From the NCBI GenBank assembly GCA_021772735.1, contig JAJFLK010000014.1, positions 1 to 6,839 on the forward strand: a stretch of DNA of 6,839 nucleotides, in the 5' to 3' direction. A program made the position numbers and the translations under genes. Source of the DNA: Candidatus Sumerlaeota bacterium (GTDB taxonomy: Bacteria; Sumerlaeota; Sumerlaeia; MVZB01; JAJFLK01). Of this stretch, positions 1 to 4,850 are shown piece by piece (position 1 is the first letter of the stretch; each line of letters opens with the position of its first letter). The notes below the pieces were generated by a model, which saw nothing but the letters and a program-made list of their open reading frames with translations, did no database searches and was not told the origin of the DNA.

Positions 1-203
1 AGCTCGGGCTGCACGCCGGCGCCGAGGAGAACTTCGGCGCACAGGCCAAGAACCTCAGCCTCCCCGCCGGCCGGACCGCCGTGGCTGGGGTTAACGCTGT
101 CGACGCGAACGAGCGATTGGGCGAGCGCAACGGCCGGGGTGGGATCGATCTGGTCGGGATTCAAAATTTGGAGCAATCGAGGTGGAGAGGCAAACGCGGG
201 CAC
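1..203 (-). CDS. M20-family metallopeptidase/deacylase, N-terminal fragment (runs off left edge)
   Basis: About 67 codons of a leftward gene are present and the rest lies outside the window. After a poorly conserved lead-in, the translation contains AQSLVRVDSVNPSHGG, then GGEAEV, then LCAEVLLGAGVQPE. This is the usual N-terminal pattern of M20 enzymes such as ArgE, DapE and carboxypeptidase G2 types (a helix ending LVR-x-x-SVNP, then GGE, then a helix before a strand). The zinc ligands that would settle activity and substrate lie further on and cannot be seen, so the substrate is unknown. The frame is open from a TGA just inside the end of the upstream gene. No ATG is available; GTG at 203-201 is used here, with TTG at 176-174 or 164-162 as alternatives, and none has a convincing ribosome binding site. 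The gene begins about 31 bp after the mcsA-like stop in the same direction, so the two are probably co-transcribed. Confidence 0.65.
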   Translation of the reverse strand, partial: MPAFASPPRLLQILNPDQIDPTPAVALAQSLVRVDSVNPSHGGPAGGEAEVLGLCAEVLLGAGVQPE

Positions 204-234
204 ACCGCTGAAGCGCCACCATCAGCAGTTCGAA

Positions 235-915
235 TTATTCGCCCTGGGTCTGCTGGCGGATTTCATTGATCTGATCGCGGCACAGCGCGGCTTTTTCAAA
301 ATCCTCATCGCTGATGGCCTTGTTCATTTCTCGTGATAGTTCGCTGATGGCCGCATCCGGATTCTTGATGAGCGAACTCGCGCCCATCGTCGCCGATTGG
401 ATAGGCTGTTGTTCGGCAGAATCCGTCGAGCCCGCTTCGGTCTGACTCGCCGGGTCTTTAGGGCCGGGGGCGCCGGCCTCGCCGGGCTGGCCGGTATCGC
501 CCGCGTCGCCCTTGTGAGGCATTTCCACCGGGGCCTGATCTCCGCCGCCCGGCCTGCGGCCGACATGCCGCGTACTGCCGTGGAATCGGCGCAGCTCGGG
601 TAGAAGTTGATCCCGAAACGACTCATAACAATCCGAGCACCCAAGAAGCAGGCTCTTGCGATATGCCTCAAACGTGAGCCCGCATGTCGCGCACTCGATC
701 AGTAGATCCTCCTGGGAGGCCGGCGTCGTGCCTTGCTCCTGGCTCAGAATGTTCGCGAGTATCTCGCTAAGCGGGATCTTGGGTTTCTGGTAAGAACTTT
801 TCTCAACCGCATGCTCGGGGCAGAAATACATATCGTAGACCTGATCTTTTTCGATCCGCACAAACTTGTGCGTGGCCTGCTTGCCGCACATCATGCATTT
901 TTTGTTCATAATCAT
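235..915 (-). CDS. mcsA: McsA-like protein: zinc-binding CxxC pairs plus C-terminal UVR motif, with a collagen-like linker
   Basis: A 226-residue protein. The N-terminus has C7-x-x-C10 paired with C32-x-x-H35, then a second pair C75-x-x-C78 and C93-x-x-C96. The C-terminus (about 193-222) is a UVR (UvrB/UvrC-type) helical hairpin, with DEDFEKAALCRDQI as its core. This order matches McsA, which in Firmicutes activates the protein-arginine kinase McsB that marks proteins for ClpCP. The usual length there is about 185 residues; the extra length here is a low-complexity linker (about 112-185) containing six uninterrupted Gly-X-Y triplets at 136-153. No mcsB follows: the next gene is an M20 enzyme. 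McsA-like proteins without adjacent mcsB are often annotated only as UvrB/UvrC motif-containing proteins, so the gene symbol is by architecture. One N-terminal pair is CxxH rather than CxxC, which still fits zinc binding. Start at ATG 915, or the in-frame ATG at 909; no strong ribosome binding site is visible before either. Confidence 0.85.
   Translation of the reverse strand: MIMNKKCMMCGKQATHKFVRIEKDQVYDMYFCPEHAVEKSSYQKPKIPLSEILANILSQEQGTTPASQEDLLIECATCGLTFEAYRKSLLLGCSDCYESFRDQLLPELRRFHGSTRHVGRRPGGGDQAPVEMPHKGDAGDTGQPGEAGAPGPKDPASQTEAGSTDSAEQQPIQSATMGASSLIKNPDAAISELSREMNKAISDEDFEKAALCRDQINEIRQQTQGE
457..510 (-). other. Short collagen-like (Gly-X-Y)6 linker inside the McsA-like protein
   Basis: Residues 136-153 of the McsA-like protein read GDA GDT GQP GEA GAP GPK, six perfect triplets with proline in X and Y positions. 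It separates the zinc-binding half from the UVR motif. Six triplets are fewer than usually needed for a stable triple helix, so it may simply be a flexible GC-rich linker. Confidence 0.7.
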
Positions 916-1095
916 GGTTCGCGTCTCAGCTCAATTGCGGAGCCGATGGCAGGAGTTTGGAGGGGGAACCGATCCCGAGGCCGCGCTTCCGCTCCGCGCT
1001 CGCATGCCACTCTATCATTTTACCCCATACACGGATCCCGCTCCATCGGAAAAATGGGCGAGTTGATACTTCCAAGGCTCCGGGCGCGCGGCCGC
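916..1095. other. 180-bp intergenic gap between the collagen-like gene and the mcsA-like gene
   Basis: No convincing gene is seen on either strand. On the minus strand a -10-like TAAAAT lies near 1018-1023, but no matching -35 stands 16-18 bp upstream. Directly repeated GC-rich words (CCGCGCT type) occur at about 980-1000. No hairpin followed by a T-run is seen, so it is open whether transcription of the collagen-like gene continues into mcsA. Confidence 0.5.
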
Positions 1096-3417
1096 TCAAC
1101 GGCTCCAGGCCGATAACCGCCGGTCCCACCAGGGTCGAGACCAAGCCAACTTCACAATCGAATCGAACGCCGCATCTCGTTCGCCCACTCGGCGAGTACT
1201 GCCGCTTGCGACATCGTGGACGTAAAGCGCCCACTGCCCGACGCGTCCATCACTCGCGAGGTAACCAAGCATACGTCCGTCGTGAGACCAGTCCATCGCC
1301 TCGACCGAACCGAAAATCTCGAACTCGTCATTGACCTTGCGGGCTTCGCCGCCCGGAGTGGCGATAAACAGCTCCATCACGCCGGGCGAATCCTGGTCCG
1401 AGCGATACGCGAGCCGCCCGCCGTCCGGAGCCCAGATGAAGTCCGTGGCGACGTGAATCGGCGCGGCCCGCTCCGGCGTGATCGCCGCCTCGAACCAGCC
1501 ATCGGGATCGACCATGAGCAGTCGATCGCCCAACTCGGCGCCGCCTCGGATCAGCGCGGCGATCTGCGAGCCATCGGGCGACCACGCGATAGTATCGATC
1601 GCGCCGCTGCCGACGCCGAGCACCTCCTTAAGATCCGATCCGGCCATAAGGTCACCAATAAGAAGTCTGCCGCCGGAGCGGCCCGGCGCGAGGAGAGCAA
1701 CCGCCGCAAGCGACCCGGCCGGAGCCCAGTGGGAATCGGTCACATTGTCGGAGAGCGAATCATGGACCTGGGCCTCGGAAATTTCGCCGCCCAGAAGCGA
1801 AAAAGTTCTCAATCGCCGCGCGCCAAGAAGAGGACTGTCAGAATCGTCCGACCCACCTTCCAATATGCTCGCTTCGAGCAACGAGAAGGCCTGGCCATCT
1901 AAAGACCACTCGGCGTGGACCGGTGCAAATTCGGACATGAATTCGGCACCGACCGCGACGCCAGATTCGTTAAGCCAGTGAATGGCGATGCCGTTGCCGG
2001 CACCTTGGGAGTCCGCGTCGGGCGCGACGAAAATCGCCGCTACGGCGGAGCCATCCGGCGCGGGCACAAGCGCGCGCGGTCGGGTGCGCATCGGGACGCT
2101 GGAGGATGGAATCCCCCCCCCGCTCAAATCAGTTACGGAAAGTTTGAATTGATCGTCCTCGGCGAGCGTAACGACCCAATCGTGCCCCGAAGGAAGCGCC
2201 GAAACCGGCACCGTCAAGCCCGCGGGCGTGGCGGACACCAGCCGATCGCCCCCCCGGGCAAGAACGTCGGCTGCAAGATTCAGGACCTGGGTTCCAGCGG
2301 CGTCGCCGGTTGACGAACCGGTATAAGCCAAGGCAGCTCCACCAGGGGACCATTGAAAGTATTCACCGTCCGGTACTGAGCCTAATTTTTGCGTGGCCCC
2401 GGCTATACCGTTGAAAAATCGAATCTCGTACACGGGCGGCAGTCCGGTCTCGGAGAGCGCGCCCAATCGACGCGCCGAGGTCAGAACAATCGGTTCGGAT
2501 CGTTCGCCCTCGATCCCGTCGAAATTGATCGCCGCGACCTGGAGGCGCTGGACCTCTCCGGCCGAGGGCAGATAAAATTCCAAATTCGAATCCGGGGCGT
2601 AAGTTCTCCGAATCCGATCCGCACCCGCAGCGGCGCCGTCTACATTGGAGCGATAAACGGCGTACCCCGCCGCATCGGTTCCGCTGTCGTTCCATGCGAA
2701 CCTGATGCGCCCGGAGCTCTGGCCCTGAACGGGCTCAAATCGCAAATGCCTCGGAGGAGGGAGAATCGCGAGCGGTGCGCGGTCTTTGCCGGGCAGGCCG
2801 GTTTGCCCCGTCTCGCCCTTCGAACCTGGTAGACCCTGTGGTCCGGCCGGACCCTGGACGCCTTGCGGCCCCGTCTCGCCTTTCGGTCCAGACGGACCTT
2901 GCGGGCCAACCTGACCGCCCGGGCCCGTCGCCCCCGGCTCGCCCTTTGGCCCTGCAGAACCCGTCGCGCCAGATTCTCCGGTTTGACCCTTCTCTCCCGG
3001 CGTGCCCTGAAGCCCGGCATCACCCTTGGGCCCCGTTTCTCCGGTATCGCCCTTGGCACCCGCCGTTCCGGTATCGCCTTGCGGGCCTTGTGGCCCCGTC
3101 GGGCCAGCCTCGCCCTGCGGTCCCTGCGGCCCCGTAGGGCCAGCCTCGCCTTGCGGTCCCTGCGGCCCGCGTTCGCCCTTTGGTACGAGCTCTGGGCCTG
3201 GCTCAGAAGGTTGAGTCGGAGTCGTGGGCTCGTCGTCTTGCCCGGTCGCGATCTCCGAAGGCGTGTTCGCGTCGGGCGTGCTTTGGGCCGCATCATCTTG
3301 CGCCCGGGCCGGCGGCGCGGCCAGGACGCCCAAATACATCCATAGGAACAGACACGCACACCGCGCCCGACACCAACCAGGGGCCGAGCGGCCAATTAGA
3401 AAAAAAAGGAATTTCAT
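1096..3417 (-). CDS. Secreted collagen-like protein with FnIII-like domain and TolB-type beta-propeller
   Basis: Numbered from ATG 3417, the protein has 773 residues. Residues 1-39 look like a signal peptide: basic start, hydrophobic stretch CLFLWMYLGVLAA, and an A-R-A/Q cleavage-like end. An acidic Pro/Thr linker (40-80) follows. Residues 81-212 are 44 uninterrupted Gly-X-Y triplets rich in GPQ, GPK, GET and GEA, a bacterial collagen-like region. Residues about 214-316 look like a fibronectin type III domain (PPRHLRFEPV, AGYAVYRSN, LQVAAINFDGIEGERSEP). From about 330 to the end, W-S/A-P-D-G-like motifs at 356, 452, 504, 564, 612, 662 and 710 and a last W at 759 give a repeating pattern like TolB/WD40-type (PD40) propellers. 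Role: probably an exported structural or binding protein; the ligand is unknown. ATG at 3468 is an in-frame alternative that would overlap the upstream gene and add 17 residues before the signal peptide. Neither start has a clear ribosome binding site. The tract composition (T8, G7, G9) is noted separately. Confidence 0.9.
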   Translation of the reverse strand: MKFLFFLIGRSAPGWCRARCACLFLWMYLGVLAAPPARAQDDAAQSTPDANTPSEIATGQDDEPTTPTQPSEPGPELVPKGERGPQGPQGEAGPTGPQGPQGEAGPTGPQGPQGDTGTAGAKGDTGETGPKGDAGLQGTPGEKGQTGESGATGSAGPKGEPGATGPGGQVGPQGPSGPKGETGPQGVQGPAGPQGLPGSKGETGQTGLPGKDRAPLAILPPPRHLRFEPVQGQSSGRIRFAWNDSGTDAAGYAVYRSNVDGAAAGADRIRRTYAPDSNLEFYLPSAGEVQRLQVAAINFDGIEGERSEPIVLTSARRLGALSETGLPPVYEIRFFNGIAGATQKLGSVPDGEYFQWSPGGAALAYTGSSTGDAAGTQVLNLAADVLARGGDRLVSATPAGLTVPVSALPSGHDWVVTLAEDDQFKLSVTDLSGGGIPSSSVPMRTRPRALVPAPDGSAVAAIFVAPDADSQGAGNGIAIHWLNESGVAVGAEFMSEFAPVHAEWSLDGQAFSLLEASILEGGSDDSDSPLLGARRLRTFSLLGGEISEAQVHDSLSDNVTDSHWAPAGSLAAVALLAPGRSGGRLLIGDLMAGSDLKEVLGVGSGAIDTIAWSPDGSQIAALIRGGAELGDRLLMVDPDGWFEAAITPERAAPIHVATDFIWAPDGGRLAYRSDQDSPGVMELFIATPGGEARKVNDEFEIFGSVEAMDWSHDGRMLGYLASDGRVGQWALYVHDVASGSTRRVGERDAAFDSIVKLAWSRPWWDRRLSAWSR
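2113..2121 (-). repeat. G9 homopolymer inside the collagen-like protein gene
   Basis: Nine consecutive C on the plus strand read as nine G in the coding strand, encoding three glycines in a Leu-Ser-Gly-Gly-Gly-Ile-Pro stretch of the propeller. It is in frame here. A gain or loss of one base would truncate the protein in the middle of the propeller. Confidence 0.9.
2249..2255 (-). repeat. G7 homopolymer inside the collagen-like protein gene
   Basis: Seven C on the plus strand (seven G in the coding strand) within an Ala-Arg-Gly-Gly-Asp-Arg stretch of the propeller. It is about 130 bp upstream, in the sense of transcription, of the longer G9 tract. Confidence 0.85.
3079..3168 (-). repeat. 36-bp tandem repeat (2.5 copies) encoding GPQGPQGEAGPT
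   Basis: Two adjacent 36-bp units (3079-3114 and 3115-3150) are identical at 31 of 36 positions, and an 18-bp partial third unit ends at 3168. They encode the first, most regular part of the collagen-like region, four Gly-X-Y triplets per unit. Most differences are at third codon positions, which points to duplication followed by drift with the protein kept unchanged. Confidence 0.85.
3400..3407 (-). repeat. T8 homopolymer in the signal-peptide codons of the collagen-like gene
   Basis: Eight A on the plus strand are eight T in the coding strand, spanning the Leu-Phe-Phe-Leu codons four to seven after ATG 3417. A one-base slip here would abolish the protein almost from its start. Confidence 0.9.
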
Positions 3418-3449
3418 GCGTCTAAATAGCAGAAACCTGAACTCCCGCT

Positions 3450-3953
3450 TCAGCGCCACTGCCGACATCGGATCACATTGCGCCCGTCGTCGGTGAGCTT
3501 TTCTTCAACGATCGTCGCGCCCCTGCGCTCGATCTGCTCGACCATCTTGTGGTAGGCGAATTTCTTTATCAACTCGCGTGAGAACTCTTCGCCGCGCGCT
3601 CGCAGATTATGGGCCGAAGATGAGCTCGGCCCGGAGACTTCGACGTAGAACTTACCCGCGTCATCTTTGCGGAAGACAAGCTTGATGTCGTCGCGCTCGA
3701 ACATGAGCCGCTCTTCGTGGCCGAGATCCTCAGAGATCACCTCGGCGAGGACGGAATCCAGGGCGATCTCGACGCGGCGCATGTTCTCGAGTTTGCGCGT
3801 CAGCGAGCTTCTGAACATCCCTTTGGTGTTGCCGTGCGCGCCGAGGCATTTATATCCAAGCGCCGCCCCGGCTGCGGTCGCGATCGGCAGCAACGCGGGC
3901 CACGTCCAGCCCATCATTGGCGTCAGAAAGAAAACTGTTCCCAGTCCGGCCAT
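3450..3953 (-). CDS. Small membrane-anchored protein with Ycf35/DUF1257-like C-terminus
   Basis: A 167-residue protein. Residues about 1-37 are hydrophobic (GTVFFLTPMMGWTWPALLPI, then ATAAGAALGY), giving one probable transmembrane helix. The remainder is charged and soluble-looking. The C-terminal third (KKFAYHKMVEQIERRGATIV, then EEKLTDDGRNVIRCRQW) resembles the end of the DUF1257/Ycf35 family, where an aromatic-Ala-Tyr-His helix is followed by a two-strand VEE...R hairpin. That match is from memory of the pattern and is moderate. The family's function is not established, and I do not assign one. The start ATG at 3953 is supported by AAGGTG at 3963-3958, four bases upstream. The stop is 32 bp before the preferred start of the collagen-like gene, or overlaps its longer form by 19 bp, so the two genes probably share a transcript and perhaps translational coupling. 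It is the first gene of the leftward block. Confidence 0.8.
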   Translation of the reverse strand: MAGLGTVFFLTPMMGWTWPALLPIATAAGAALGYKCLGAHGNTKGMFRSSLTRKLENMRRVEIALDSVLAEVISEDLGHEERLMFERDDIKLVFRKDDAGKFYVEVSGPSSSSAHNLRARGEEFSRELIKKFAYHKMVEQIERRGATIVEEKLTDDGRNVIRCRQWR

Positions 3954-4047
3954 ACTTCACCTTCACCAAAGGCTGTTCAAGACGCCCCTGACTTACATGG
4001 ACGGGCCAGCCGGGCGCTGTTCAAACGCCGGGGGCCAACCAGAACCA

Positions 4048-4056
4048 TGTATAGCA
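4048..4056 (-). promoter_or_regulatory. Possible extended -10 element for the leftward operon
   Basis: On the minus strand the sequence reads TGCTATACA, a TG-N-TATACA extended -10 form, about 95 bp upstream of the ATG at 3953. No well-spaced -35 is seen, though TTGGCA lies 22 bp further upstream. It is the best leftward promoter candidate in this gap but remains weak. Confidence 0.25.
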
Positions 4057-4074
4057 TGTAAAGCGGCGCTTAGC

Positions 4075-4103
4075 TTGCCAACCGGCGCTTCCTCACATAG
4101 ACT
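4075..4103 (+). promoter_or_regulatory. Sigma-70-like promoter for tRNA-Arg
   Basis: TTGCCA at 4075-4080 (five of six to TTGACA) is followed after 17 bp by TAGACT at 4098-4103 (four of six to TATAAT). Transcription would begin near 4110, giving a short 5' leader of about 38 bases before the tRNA. An 8-bp direct repeat CGGCGCTT (4064-4071 and 4083-4090) flanks the -35. Confidence 0.45.
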
Positions 4104-4147
4104 GCTCACTTCGTCCCCAGAGCAACCGCCTGGAGACACGCCAAAGC

Positions 4148-4224
4148 GCGCCAGTAGCTCAGCTGGATAGAGCACCGGACTTCGAATCCGGGTGTCGGGG
4201 GTTCGAATCCCTCCTGGCGCGCCA
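4148..4224 (+). tRNA. tRNA-Arg, anticodon TCG
   Basis: A complete cloverleaf can be drawn. The acceptor stem GCGCCAG (4148-4154) pairs perfectly with CTGGCGC (4214-4220). The D-arm is GCTC/GAGC. The anticodon stem CCGGA/TCCGG holds the loop CTTCGAA with anticodon TCG at 4182-4184. The variable loop is GTGTC, and the T-arm is GGGGG/CCCTC (including wobble pairing) with loop TTCGAAT. The discriminator is G4221 and CCA is encoded at 4222-4224. It reads CGA and, by wobble, other CGN codons. A sigma-70-like promoter lies about 45 bp upstream. No clear terminator hairpin follows, only a T-rich CTTTCTTC stretch. Confidence 0.97.
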
Positions 4225-4322
4225 ACTTTCTTCACGATTGAACCACCGCACATAAACTCTCTAACCTTTCTCTAGCCTTGGTCAGCTTCGGACAGGCTGG
4301 GCTCCGGGACCAAGGTGCGGGA

Positions 4323-4697
4323 GTGCATGGCGCGGCGAGCGCCGAATTCCCCCAGGGCGAGGTCCTGACCGGAACTCCAGGCTCGCCAGGCGAGGTCGAA
4401 GGCGAAATCTTCCGGGTGATGAGCGTTGAGGACTTCGGTCGATTCACAACGGGAGCCGTGCTTGTGGCCCGCACGACGAACCCCGCATGGACCTCGCTCT
4501 TCTACACGGCCCGCGCCGTCGTAACTGAAAGTGGCGGTTCTCCTTCTCACGGCGCGGTCACGGCACGCGAGATCGGCCTAGCGGCGGTGATGGCCGTCCG
4601 GAAAGTCTTATCCACAGTTCGAGACGGCGAACGAGTAAAGGTCATCGGGACGAACGGAATCGTCCAGCGACTTGGCGACCCCGAAGAGGGCGAGTGA
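4323..4697 (+). CDS. Stand-alone PEP-utilising enzyme mobile (phosphohistidine) domain protein
   Basis: About 124 residues from GTG 4323. Nearly the whole chain is the swivelling phosphohistidine domain found in PEP synthase, PPDK and enzyme I. It opens with LTGTPGSPGEVEGEIFRV, continues with GAVLVARTTNPAWTSLFYTA, and has the signature VTESGGSPSHGAVTAREIGL, whose His is the phosphate-carrying residue, then DGERVKVIGTNGIV. In those enzymes this domain shuttles phosphate between an ATP-grasp domain and a PEP-binding barrel; neither partner is encoded here. It may be an independent small protein that works with a partner elsewhere, or the surviving end of a larger gene, though the reading frame is intact. 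GTG 4323 is chosen because AAGGTG stands five bases upstream; TTG 4278 would add 15 unconserved residues, and TGA at 4239 limits the frame. It starts within about 100 bp of the tRNA 3' end. Confidence 0.8.
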   Translation: MHGAASAEFPQGEVLTGTPGSPGEVEGEIFRVMSVEDFGRFTTGAVLVARTTNPAWTSLFYTARAVVTESGGSPSHGAVTAREIGLAAVMAVRKVLSTVRDGERVKVIGTNGIVQRLGDPEEGE

Positions 4698-4757
4698 TCC
4701 GGAACGACAATCGAGAGCCGCAGAACGCGTAATGTTCTCCCCATTTCCCAATGGCGG

Positions 4758-4772
4758 GCGATAAAATATCGC
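4758..4772. promoter_or_regulatory. Perfect 6-3-6 dyad GCGATA-AAA-TATCGC upstream of the sigma gene
   Basis: The 15-bp inverted repeat lies 79 bp before GTG 4851 and contains a -10-like TAAAAT (4762-4767) at its centre, with no good -35 at normal spacing. It could be an operator over a promoter or a small RNA hairpin. Its role is inferred. Confidence 0.35.
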
Positions 4773-4799
4773 AGGCGTGAAAATAAGTGCGTTACGAGC

Positions 4800-4812
4800 C
4801 GGCTTTGAGCCG
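4800..4812 (+). promoter_or_regulatory. Small dyad CGGCT-TTG-AGCCG in the sigma gene leader
   Basis: A 5-bp stem with a 3-base loop, GC-rich enough to form a hairpin in the RNA. It is followed by TCCTTTCC rather than a T-run, so it is not a standard terminator. Confidence 0.3.
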
Positions 4813-4815
4813 TCC

Positions 4816-4830
4816 TTTCCAGATTGGAAA
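4816..4830 (+). promoter_or_regulatory. Perfect 6-3-6 dyad TTTCCA-GAT-TGGAAA at the 5' edge of the sigma gene
   Basis: This inverted repeat covers the candidate TTG start codon at 4824. A structured or protein-bound site here argues that the true start is the downstream GTG at 4851. Confidence 0.35.
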
Positions 4831-4850
4831 AGGCAAGCGATGGGGACGAT

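Noticed and set aside
926..1234. Minus-strand open frame overlapping the 3' end of the collagen-like gene, possibly showing a frameshifted C-terminus
   Set aside because: The main frame ends naturally after a last W-S motif, and the alternative frame adds no recognisable propeller blade. A frameshift is not supported.
2775..3345. Long plus-strand open frames rich in Pro, Gly, Arg and Cys (for example repeated CGPCGPVGPAS)
   Set aside because: They are antisense to the Gly-X-Y repeats; GC-rich triplet repetition keeps all frames open. The minus-strand frame has the signal peptide and domains.
3973..4024. Repeated CTGTTCAA (3973-3980 and 4017-4024) as regulator binding sites
   Set aside because: Eight bases, not palindromic, two copies only; could be chance.
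3993..4253. Minus-strand open frame across the tRNA, reading GGIRTPDTRIRSPVLYPAEL
   Set aside because: This is the familiar false protein made by translating the antisense of a tRNA gene; the cloverleaf explains the sequence fully.
4701..4730. GGAAC after the small PEP-domain gene as an ECF-type -35
   Set aside because: The nearest CGT-like -10 is about 22 bp away, too far for the usual 16-17 bp spacing.
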